A program made the position numbers and the translations under genes. The notes below the pieces were generated by a model. The model did not search any database, had not been told where the DNA came from, and saw only the letters and a list, made by a program, of their open reading frames with translations. A DNA stretch of 9,237 bases from Candidatus Puniceispirillum sp. (GTDB lineage: Bacteria > Pseudomonadota > Alphaproteobacteria > Puniceispirillales > Puniceispirillaceae). Position 1 is the stretch's first letter. The number at the start of each line of letters is the position of its first letter. Shown piece after piece: positions 1 to 5,867 of the stretch. The DNA is taken from NCBI GenBank assembly GCA_016780525.1, contig JADHLR010000059.1, positions 1 to 9,237 on the forward strand, read 5' to 3'.

Positions 1-458
1 TTCCGGCCAGTCTGAATACACACAAAAATGGTATTTTAGCACGGTCTGTGGCACCGGCGCAGATTGGCAAACATCTGCTCGCATCCGGGCAAAAAGCTGT
101 GCAGACGCTGGCTGAAGAGATGGGGCTGGTCGGGTTGCTGGCTTTGGAAACCTTTATCACCAAGGACGGAGCTTTGCTGTTCAACGAAATAGCCCCACGT
201 CCGCATAATTCATTTCACTGGACAATTGAGGGATGCGCCACCAGCCAATTCACCCAACTGGCACGTTGTCTGGCCGGCATGCCTCTCGGCAGCACCCACA
301 GCTATGGCCAGTGGCAAATGGATAATTTGCTGGGTGAAGATATGCAGCGGCTTGACCAACTGGCAGCCGAAGCGGCACTGCATCTTCACCTCTATGGCAA
401 AGATACCGCCAAAACCGGGCGTAAAATGGGGCATACCAACAGGCAGATCAGCGGCTGA
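1..458 (+). CDS. purK: N5-carboxyaminoimidazole ribonucleotide synthase, C-terminal part (5'-truncated)
   Basis: This is the C-terminal part of PurK, the ATP-grasp enzyme that makes N5-carboxyaminoimidazole ribonucleotide from AIR, bicarbonate and ATP in purine synthesis. The reading frame is open from the left edge (first full codon at 3), so about 150 residues are present and the N-terminal half lies outside the window. A GTG at 48 could be misread as a start, but the PurK-like sequence NTHKNGILARSVAPA runs straight through it. The family signature NEIAPRPHNSFHWTIE, with the ATP-grasp metal-site Glu/Asn region, is intact, followed by TSQF and MPLGST. The C-terminus has the usual LHLYGK and GRKMGH segments. 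It ends 12 bases from the stop of the convergent metA. purE normally lies upstream but is not visible. Identification is firm. Confidence 0.95.
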   Translation, partial: PASLNTHKNGILARSVAPAQIGKHLLASGQKAVQTLAEEMGLVGLLALETFITKDGALLFNEIAPRPHNSFHWTIEGCATSQFTQLARCLAGMPLGSTHSYGQWQMDNLLGEDMQRLDQLAAEAALHLHLYGKDTAKTGRKMGHTNRQISG

Positions 459-470
459 CGCACCAAAACT

Positions 471-1394
471 TTATCTGATTTGTGGGTCGATTTTGGTCAG
501 ATCGAACGGGGTTGTCTGATACAAATCATTGATCCAGTTGCTGATCAACAAAAACGCAAAAGGCCGCCAGTTATTGATCGGCGCCTGCCCGGGATCATCA
601 TCCGGAAAATAATTTTCCGGCATAACGGTCGCCAGACCTGCGGCAACATCCCGATGATATTCATCGGCCAGAGTCGTCGCATCATATTCGAGATGATTGA
701 AAACAAATAAATCGCCACTTTTGGGGTCGCGCACCATACCGGCACCACAATCAACACCGTCGGCAAGAACATCGAGACCTGCCGCCTTAATGTCATCCGT
801 GCGGTTCATCGTATAGCGCGAAATCGGCATTGGAAACCGGTCAGTAAAGCCATGCATCAAGCGCCCTGAAACCGGTGCCAGGCGATGGTCATATACGCCG
901 AATAATTTGGCCTCGAGCTGATGTTTCGGCACTTTGAAAAAATGCCATAGCAGCGCCTGTGCGCCCCAGCAAATGCCAAGCCGCCGGAAACAATGGCTGC
1001 GCGACCAGTCCATAATTTCGGTGAGTTCTTGCCAATAGGCAACCTCGTCAAATGGCAAGGTTTCAATGGGCGCGCCGGTGACAATCAAAGCGTCAAAATA
1101 ATCATCGCGCACATCGTCGAGCTGGCGATAGAACCGGCGCAGATACCCAGCTTCGGTATTGCGCGGCGTATAGCTTGCAGTTGTCATCAGGATCATTTCA
1201 ACCTGCAACGGCGTATTGCCAAAAAGCCGCGCAAACTGGATTTCAGTATCGCGCTTTTTTGGCATCAGATTAAGCAGAAGCAGCCGCAACGGGCGGATAT
1301 CCTGACGCGCTGCCGTTTCCTGTGGCATCACATCGACCTGCTCGGCATTCAGGGTTTCCAGCGCTGGCAGATTATTTGGCACCCTAATCGGCAT
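471..1394 (-). CDS. metA: Homoserine O-acyltransferase MetA, predicted to use acetyl-CoA
   Basis: MetA-family enzyme that acylates the hydroxyl of L-homoserine, committing it to methionine synthesis in the cytoplasm. It has 307 residues, against 309 in E. coli MetA. The catalytic Cys142 sits in GICWGAQA, and the His/Glu pair is His234 and Glu236 in FNHLEYD. Position 111 is Glu (TGAPIETLPF). In characterised homologues Glu111 (Bacillus cereus) goes with acetyl-CoA and Gly111 (E. coli) with succinyl-CoA, so I infer homoserine O-acetyltransferase activity. O-acetylhomoserine would then need a sulfhydrylase (MetY/MetZ type), which is not in this window. The ATG at 1394 has a good AGGAG seven bases upstream. 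It lies downstream of COQ9 on the same strand and converges on purK. The automated label 'homoserine O-succinyltransferase' is probably wrong about the substrate. Confidence 0.95.
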   Translation of the reverse strand: MPIRVPNNLPALETLNAEQVDVMPQETAARQDIRPLRLLLLNLMPKKRDTEIQFARLFGNTPLQVEMILMTTASYTPRNTEAGYLRRFYRQLDDVRDDYFDALIVTGAPIETLPFDEVAYWQELTEIMDWSRSHCFRRLGICWGAQALLWHFFKVPKHQLEAKLFGVYDHRLAPVSGRLMHGFTDRFPMPISRYTMNRTDDIKAAGLDVLADGVDCGAGMVRDPKSGDLFVFNHLEYDATTLADEYHRDVAAGLATVMPENYFPDDDPGQAPINNWRPFAFLLISNWINDLYQTTPFDLTKIDPQIR

Positions 1395-1437
1395 AGATAG
1401 CTCCTGTCATTTGCAGCGTTTGACCGACGCTTTTAGC

Positions 1438-1466
1438 CTTATAGCGGGGAACGCAGCAAATTCCAA
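1438..1466 (-). promoter_or_regulatory. Candidate sigma-70-type promoter for metA
   Basis: On the minus strand, TTGGAA (1461-1466) and TATAAG (1438-1443) are 17 bases apart. They match the -35 and -10 consensus at 4/6 and 5/6 positions and lie between the COQ9 stop and the metA start. Transcription would begin around 1431, giving a leader of about 36 bases that contains the AGGAG of metA. This would let metA be expressed apart from COQ9. It is seen by eye only, and read-through from COQ9 is also possible. Confidence 0.45.
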
Positions 1467-1510
1467 TGCCGCGATGACCGCGGTGATGGAGCGTGATCAG
1501 ATGGGGAAAA

Positions 1511-2191
1511 TTAGCGGGCGTGGCGTCTGCCAAGATTTTTCAGCATGGCGCTGGCAAACCGCTCACCAACAGCCTGCATTCCGCGCAACGGTGCTGTTGC
1601 TTTGGGAATCGATGCCACATTAGCAAGCCGGCGATCGAGAAATTCCACGGTCTTATCCATCGCCCCGCTGTTATCCGCAAGCCAGGCCAGCATGGTCGAG
1701 CTGTATACAGCGGCCAGAGTCGCACGCCGTGTATAAAAGCTGAATCCGGTATCTTGCTGCCCCGCCGCACGCCACATCGTATCCACTGTCGCATAAAGCA
1801 ATTCTGCTGATAATTTTGCATGCGCTGGCAAGGCCAGACATGACAATGCCCGCCGCACAGCATCTTTATTGGCTTGCGCCAGTTCCAGCCGTAACAGCAC
1901 CAGTGCCCGAATCGCCAGATGGGTCTTTTGAGGAGCTTCAGGCAGCGCCTCAAACGCCGCCACCATTTCAGCATCAGCCAGTCGTGAATGCAGCGCAATC
2001 GCATCAATGGCACCTTTTGGAAACAGCGCCGCGACACGGTCATATGAAACACCGGCATCAGCCGCACCAGCTGCTAATGCGGCGTCACTCCAGCCATCAA
2101 AAGGCACATGCATCAAGGTGGCATTCAAAACCGCGACCGCTGCCGGGTCGGCCGTGTGATGAGTATGATGAGTGTGATGAGACGCTGTCAT
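1511..2191 (-). CDS. COQ9-family ubiquinone biosynthesis protein
   Basis: COQ9-family protein of 226 residues. In mitochondria COQ9 is a lipid-binding partner of the COQ7 hydroxylase in ubiquinone synthesis, and alphaproteobacteria carry the ancestral form, so a role in quinone synthesis at the membrane is inferred. The family block DTGFSFYTRRATLAAVYSS is near residues 147-165, followed by EFLDRRLANV near 183-192. The middle is Ala/Leu-rich and helical, like the TetR-type fold of the family. I chose the ATG at 2191, with AAAGGAT just upstream; a TTG at 2194 directly before it is less likely. The N-terminus is odd: residues 5-13 read HHTHHTHHT and come from a 9-base tandem repeat. The gene is divergent from rpsU and sits 117 bases upstream of metA. 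The family call is firm; the exact step it serves here is not shown. Confidence 0.9.
   Translation of the reverse strand: MTASHHTHHTHHTADPAAVAVLNATLMHVPFDGWSDAALAAGAADAGVSYDRVAALFPKGAIDAIALHSRLADAEMVAAFEALPEAPQKTHLAIRALVLLRLELAQANKDAVRRALSCLALPAHAKLSAELLYATVDTMWRAAGQQDTGFSFYTRRATLAAVYSSTMLAWLADNSGAMDKTVEFLDRRLANVASIPKATAPLRGMQAVGERFASAMLKNLGRRHAR
2153..2179 (-). repeat. Three 9-base tandem repeats encoding His-His-Thr
   Basis: Read on the minus strand, the units are CATCACACT, CATCATACT and CATCACACG, each encoding His-His-Thr near the start of COQ9. The units differ only at third codon positions. The repeat could gain or lose units in frame without breaking the gene. Confidence 0.85.
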
Positions 2192-2219
2192 CAATTTATC
2201 CTTTGTTAAATCCTGCTAA

Positions 2220-2280
2220 TGGCACAATGCATGCGATTTTGGCGCGACCGATTTAATATAGGCGTGATCTGGCACAATGC
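2220..2280. repeat. Duplicated 11-base element in the COQ9-rpsU divergent region
   Basis: TGGCACAATGC occurs exactly at 2220-2230 and 2270-2280, with starts 50 bases apart. The right copy extends to a perfect inverted repeat, TGGCA-CAA-TGCCA (2270-2282). The left copy is the same but for one base (TGGCA-CAA-TGCAT). The right copy overlaps the -35 box of the COQ9 promoter and the left copy falls in the predicted COQ9 leader. This layout suits a pair of operators, but no regulator is identified. Confidence 0.6.
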
Positions 2281-2283
2281 CAA
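2255..2283 (-). promoter_or_regulatory. Sigma-70-type promoter for the COQ9-family gene
   Basis: On the minus strand, TTGGCA (2278-2283) and TATATT (2255-2260) are exactly 17 bases apart, each matching the consensus at 5/6 positions. Transcription would start near 2248, leaving a leader of about 57 bases before the ATG at 2191. It is the best promoter in the window. Its -35 box lies inside an inverted repeat, which suggests control by a DNA-binding regulator. Confidence 0.6.
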
Positions 2284-2317
2284 GTTGTTGCCGGTTTAGT
2301 GTTTGCACTTCCGTTTT

Positions 2318-2326
2318 TGTTATGAT
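2318..2326 (+). promoter_or_regulatory. Candidate extended -10 promoter for rpsU
   Basis: TGT-TATGAT has the TGn extension and a -10 box matching 5/6 positions, and the surrounding sequence is T-rich. No acceptable -35 box lies 16-18 bases upstream. Transcription would begin near 2333, about 50 bases before the rpsU start. The call is tentative. Confidence 0.35.
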
Positions 2327-2385
2327 AAAAGCAGCGCTCACTCAAAACGGAATTAATAGCAATCTGTTGAAAGGATGTGAAAGAC

Positions 2386-2589
2386 GTGTACGTCACCGTT
2401 AGAGACAATAATGTAGACCAGGCCCTGCGTGTTCTGAAAAAGAAAATGCAGCGCGAAGGTGTGTTTCGGGAAATGAAAAACCGGCGATCTTATGAAAAGC
2501 CATCAGAACGCCGCGCCCGCGAAGCCGCTGAGTCAACGCGACGAGTTCGCAAGCTCATGCGCAAACGTTTAGAGCGCGAAGGCTATTAG
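2386..2589 (+). CDS. rpsU: Small ribosomal subunit protein S21 (bS21)
   Basis: Ribosomal protein S21, a small basic component of the 30S subunit near the 3' end of 16S rRNA that helps initiation. The hallmark VRDNNVDQALRVLKKKMQRE is followed by GVFREMKNRRSYEKPSERRA and an Arg/Lys-rich C-terminal helix. I chose the GTG at 2386, giving 67 residues and an N-terminus MYVTVRDNNV close to the alphaproteobacterial MQVxVRDNNV pattern; AAGGA lies 10 bases upstream. A GTG nine bases earlier (2377) would add three residues (MKD) but lies almost on top of the AAGGA, so it is less likely. It is transcribed alone: divergent from COQ9 and followed by a strong terminator. Proximity of rpsU to COQ9 is, to my knowledge, common in alphaproteobacteria. 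Confidence 0.95.
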   Translation: MYVTVRDNNVDQALRVLKKKMQREGVFREMKNRRSYEKPSERRAREAAESTRRVRKLMRKRLEREGY

Positions 2590-2618
2590 AGGTGATCTCG
2601 CAAAGCACCTGATATGTG

Positions 2619-2650
2619 AAAGCCGCCACCCGGGCGGCTTTTCCATTTTT
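2619..2650 (+). terminator. Intrinsic terminator of rpsU
   Basis: The stem AAAGCCGCC (2619-2627) pairs perfectly with GGCGGCTTT (2633-2641) around the five-base loop ACCCG. A T-rich tail (TTTTCCATTTTT) follows. The hairpin starts 30 bases after the rpsU stop and separates rpsU from pntA. Confidence 0.85.
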
Positions 2651-2664
2651 ACCACCCAAAACCA

Positions 2665-2707
2665 TGGCTATAAGCCACGGCATACTGGGTTAAGCCAGCA
2701 AGCCAGG
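2665..2707 (+). promoter_or_regulatory. Repeat-rich region upstream of pntA
   Basis: This stretch packs several short repeats into 43 bases. TGGCT-ATA-AGCCA (2665-2677) is a perfect inverted repeat. TAAGCCA occurs at 2671 and again at 2691. CTGG-6-CCAG (2685-2698) is a second inverted repeat. AAGCCAGC and AAGCCAGG (2692-2707) are near-identical tandem copies. It lies between the rpsU terminator and the pntA start, where a promoter and operator are expected. I find no convincing -35/-10 pair, so the role is inferred from position. Confidence 0.3.
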
Positions 2708-2766
2708 CGGATCAATGATCAGCAACTGCGCGATACGGTTTAGTGAAAGACGATGGAAGTTGTATT

Positions 2767-4338
2767 ATGTTGATTGGATGTCCAAAGGAAACCGCCGCCG
2801 ATGAAAAGCGGGTTGCGTTAACACCAGACAGTGCGCTGCAGCTGCAAAAACTTGGCTATGATTGCATGGTGGAAGCGGGCGCGGGTATCGCGGCTGGCTT
2901 TAACGATGCCGCCTATGACAAAGCCGGGGTTAAAATCGCCAAAAACGCGGCCGCTTTATTTAAAGCCGCCGATATTGTCATCAAAGTGATCCCCCCGACA
3001 GCCGCCGAGACCAAACATCTGCGCAAAGATCAAACTTTGATCTCGTTTTTTTACCCGGCACAAAATACCAAGCAAATGGAAGCGCTGGCGAAAAACGGTA
3101 CCAACGTCATAGCGATGGACATGGTGCCGCGAATCAGCCGCGCACAGAAAATGGACGCGCTCAGCTCGATGGCAAATATTGCCGGTTATCGGGCTGTGAT
3201 CGAAGCTGGTAACAATTTTGGCCGATTCTTTACCGGTCAAATCACGGCTGCCGGCAAGGTGCCGCCAGCACGGGTGCTGGTTGTGGGTGCAGGTGTCGCC
3301 GGTCTGGCGGCAATCGGAACCGCCACTTCGTTGGGCGCCATCACCTATGCATTTGATGTGCGGCCGGAAGTCGCCGAGCAGATTGAATCGATGGGCGCTG
3401 AATTTGTCTTTCTGGATTTTGAAGAGGCCCAGACAGACGGCGCCGAAACAGGCGGCTATGCCGCGCCATCAAGTCCGGAATTCCGCCAGAAACAGCTGGA
3501 AAAATTCAATGAGCTGGCACCTGAAATTGATATCGTTATCACCACCGCACTGATCCCGGGGCGTGACGCGCCAAAACTGTGGCTGGCCGATATGGTCGCC
3601 GCGATGAAGCCCGGCTCGGTGGTGATTGATCTGGCGGCTGAGCGCGGCGGCAATTGCGACCTCACCGTGCCAAATGAGAAAATTGTCAGTAAAAACGGTG
3701 TCACCATCGTTGGATATACAGATTTTCCGAGCCGTATGGCGGCACAGGCATCGAGCCTGTATGCGACCAACATTCGCCATATGCTGACTGACCTAACGCC
3801 AGAAAAAGACGGCAAAATCATCCAGAATATGGAAGATGATGTCATTCGCGGCGCCACCATTGCCCATGCGGGATCGGTCACTTACCCGCCGCCGCCGCCA
3901 AAAATACAGGCGATCGCTGCCAAACCAAAAGAGACCGTGCCGGAAAAGACGCCTGAAGAATTGCGGGCTGAAGAAACCGCTGCTTTCAAGAAACAGACAA
4001 AAAATCAGGTGACTTTACTGGCCGCCGGCACAGCCCTTTTGCTGCTCGCCGGGACCTTCGCACCGGCAAGCTTTATGCAGCATTTCATCGTCTTTGTATT
4101 GTCTGTTTTCGTTGGCTTTCAGGTGATCTGGAATGTCAGCCATTCATTACACACGCCGTTAATGGCTGTGACCAATGCCATTTCGTCGATCATCATTCTG
4201 GGTGCGGTGCTGCAGATTGGATCGAGCAATGATCTGGTGTTGGTGCTTGCCGCAATTTCCGTATTTTTCGCCGGGATCAATATCTTTGGTGGTTTTTTAG
4301 TCACAAGGCGCATGCTTGCCATGTTCCAGAAATCCTAG
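2767..4338 (+). CDS. pntA: NAD(P) transhydrogenase alpha subunit, fused PntA
   Basis: Alpha subunit of the proton-translocating transhydrogenase, which uses the proton gradient to drive hydride transfer from NADH to NADP+ and so supplies NADPH. It has 523 residues, against 510 in E. coli. Domain I (about 1-375) binds NAD(H): the RQD loop is Arg122, Gln127 and Asp130 in PRISRAQKMD, and the Rossmann glycines are at 174-179 (GAGVAG). A linker has five prolines (374-378), then a charged stretch to about 412. Four hydrophobic helices fill about 413-512, the PntA share of the membrane domain. Rhodospirillum rubrum splits this into PntAA and PntAB; here it is one chain. I chose the ATG at 2767 because MLIGCPKE matches the usual N-terminus and a weak GGAAG lies seven bases upstream; an in-frame GTG at 2743 has no ribosome site. 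pntB follows 13 bases downstream. Confidence 0.96.
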   Translation: MLIGCPKETAADEKRVALTPDSALQLQKLGYDCMVEAGAGIAAGFNDAAYDKAGVKIAKNAAALFKAADIVIKVIPPTAAETKHLRKDQTLISFFYPAQNTKQMEALAKNGTNVIAMDMVPRISRAQKMDALSSMANIAGYRAVIEAGNNFGRFFTGQITAAGKVPPARVLVVGAGVAGLAAIGTATSLGAITYAFDVRPEVAEQIESMGAEFVFLDFEEAQTDGAETGGYAAPSSPEFRQKQLEKFNELAPEIDIVITTALIPGRDAPKLWLADMVAAMKPGSVVIDLAAERGGNCDLTVPNEKIVSKNGVTIVGYTDFPSRMAAQASSLYATNIRHMLTDLTPEKDGKIIQNMEDDVIRGATIAHAGSVTYPPPPPKIQAIAAKPKETVPEKTPEELRAEETAAFKKQTKNQVTLLAAGTALLLLAGTFAPASFMQHFIVFVLSVFVGFQVIWNVSHSLHTPLMAVTNAISSIIILGAVLQIGSSNDLVLVLAAISVFFAGINIFGGFLVTRRMLAMFQKS

Positions 4339-4351
4339 GGAGAACAGGGCT

Positions 4352-5785
4352 ATGGAATTGGGTTTAACAACAGCAGTTTATATTGCCGCAGCCGTTCTTT
4401 TCATTCTGTCACTTGGCGGTTTATCCGGTCAGGAAAGTGCAAAACGCGCCGTTTGGTATGGCATTTTCGGTATGGGTTTCGCCATTGTCGCGACGCTCGT
4501 CGGGCCGGGCCATGGCATGTGGTGGCTATCGCTTGGATTGATTCTGGCTGGCGGCCTGATTGGCTATATACTGGCCTCAAAAGTTGAAATGACGCAAATG
4601 CCAGAGCTTGTCGCCGGCATGCATGCCCTTGTTGGGCTGGCCGCGGTTTTTGTCGGGTTTAACGCGCATTTTGAACTCGTCAATGTGTTGGCAATGGATG
4701 AAGCCAGCAAAAAATCACTTGAGGGTTTTGCCGCATTGTTGGCGAAGAAATCGCAGGTGGAAATCAATATTCTTCGGGTTGAAGCGACGCTTGGCATTTG
4801 GATTGGTGCCGTTACCTTTACCGGTTCTGTCATTGCGTATGGCAAGCTGGCCGGGAAAGTCACATCCGCGGCAACTAAGCTTCCCGGTGGGCATCTGCTG
4901 AATGCGGTCGCGGCGATTGTGTCGGTGGCCTGTCTGGTGTGGTATCTGCAAACCGGCGAACTGGCACCGATGCTTGTTCTCACCGCGATGGCACTGTTTA
5001 TTGGCTGCCATCTGATTATGGGCATTGGCGGCGCCGATATGCCGGTCGTGGTATCGATGTTGAACTCCTATTCGGGTTGGGCCGCTGCGGCCATCGGATT
5101 TAGCCTCGGCAATGACCTTTTGATCGTTGTCGGCGCTTTGGTCGGATCCTCGGGTGCGATTTTGTCATATATCATGTGCAAGGCGATGAACCGGTCTTTT
5201 GTCAGCGTCATTCTTGGTGGTTTTGGTGGCGCTGCCGGCCCACAGATGGAAGTCGAGGGCGAACAGATTGCGATCGATGCAGATGGTGTGGCAACGGCGT
5301 TGGATGAGGCTGACAATATCATCATCATTCCGGGCTATGGCATGGCGGTGGCGCAAGCCCAGCAAAGTGTTGCCGAACTGACCCGGCGTTTGCGCGCACA
5401 GGGCAAAAACGTCCGGTTTGCCATCCACCCGGTTGCCGGACGGTTACCCGGACATATGAATGTGCTTCTGGCCGAGGCCAAGGTGCCTTATGATATTGTT
5501 TTAGAGATGGACGAAATCAATGATGATTTCCCCGAGACTGATGTCGCTATCGTCATCGGATCGAATGATATCGTAAATCCGGCAGCACAGGATGATCCGA
5601 ACAGCCCGATTGCCGGCATGCCGGTGCTCGAATGCTGGAAAGCCAAACAGGTGTTTGTATCAAAGCGCGGTCAGGGCACCGGATATTCGGGTATCGAAAA
5701 CCCGCTATTTTATAAAGACAACACCCGCATGTTCTATGGAGATGCGAAAGCATCGATTGACCAGCTGCTGGCCAATATCAGCTAG
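4352..5785 (+). CDS. pntB: NAD(P) transhydrogenase beta subunit PntB
   Basis: Beta subunit of the proton-translocating transhydrogenase, 477 residues (462 in E. coli). The N-terminal two-thirds is membrane domain II, with His91, the counterpart of the E. coli His91 implicated in proton transfer, in GMHALVGL. The conserved GGADMPVVVSMLNSYSGWAA is at about 227-246. The C-terminal domain III (about 320-477) binds NADP(H): GYGMAVAQAQ, HPVAGRLPGHMNVLLAEA and EMDEIN are intact. Two differences from E. coli are visible. The loop at about 105-145 is some 20 residues longer. The KRS near the NADP phosphate site is KRG (438-440), within KRGQGTGYSGIENPLF. The start ATG at 4352 follows AGGGAG and gives the normal MELGLTTA start; an upstream in-frame TTG inside pntA is rejected. 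It is co-transcribed with pntA and ends at a strong hairpin. Confidence 0.96.
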   Translation: MELGLTTAVYIAAAVLFILSLGGLSGQESAKRAVWYGIFGMGFAIVATLVGPGHGMWWLSLGLILAGGLIGYILASKVEMTQMPELVAGMHALVGLAAVFVGFNAHFELVNVLAMDEASKKSLEGFAALLAKKSQVEINILRVEATLGIWIGAVTFTGSVIAYGKLAGKVTSAATKLPGGHLLNAVAAIVSVACLVWYLQTGELAPMLVLTAMALFIGCHLIMGIGGADMPVVVSMLNSYSGWAAAAIGFSLGNDLLIVVGALVGSSGAILSYIMCKAMNRSFVSVILGGFGGAAGPQMEVEGEQIAIDADGVATALDEADNIIIIPGYGMAVAQAQQSVAELTRRLRAQGKNVRFAIHPVAGRLPGHMNVLLAEAKVPYDIVLEMDEINDDFPETDVAIVIGSNDIVNPAAQDDPNSPIAGMPVLECWKAKQVFVSKRGQGTGYSGIENPLFYKDNTRMFYGDAKASIDQLLANIS

Positions 5786-5817
5786 GGCGCAGGCCGAAAC
5801 ATATTTCAGACAGTAAA

Positions 5818-5848
5818 AAACGGCGCGGTGATGATCACCGCGCCGTTT
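5818..5848. terminator. Bidirectional intrinsic terminator between pntB and the ABC1 gene
   Basis: AAACGGCGCGGTGAT (5818-5832) is the exact reverse complement of 5834-5848, with one base between, so it can form a GC-rich stem of 13-14 pairs. On the minus strand it runs into six T (the A run at 5815-5820), which is ideal for stopping the leftward operon. On the plus strand it is followed by GTTTGCGTT, a weaker tail. It lies 33 bases after the pntB stop and 20 bases past the stop of the ABC1 gene. Confidence 0.85.
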
Positions 5849-5867
5849 GCGTTACAGCCCCTAAAAC

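Noticed and set aside
993..1400. 135-codon open frame opposite metA
   Set aside because: It is fully antisense to a well-conserved gene with intact catalytic residues and resembles no family I know.
1400..1505. Possible SAM-II riboswitch upstream of metA, suggested by GCTAAAA on the minus strand
   Set aside because: The conserved TGATTT of the first loop is absent, pairing around the proposed stem is weak, and the -10 box of a likely promoter falls in the same place. A covariance-model search (Rfam SAM-II) would settle it.
2220..2235. Sigma-54-like site TGGCAC-N5-ATGC on the plus strand
   Set aside because: The GG/GC spacing fits, but it has a mismatch in TTGC, the second copy of the element lacks the GC, and it lies about 150 bases from rpsU. 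The inverted-repeat explanation accounts for both copies better.
1816..2256. 146-codon open frame opposite COQ9
   Set aside because: It is a shadow of the COQ9 frame, with His/Pro-rich low-complexity content and no recognisable domain.
3456..3881. 141-codon open frame opposite pntA
   Set aside because: It is antisense to the conserved NAD-binding domain; its composition is what the complementary strand of a GC-biased gene gives.
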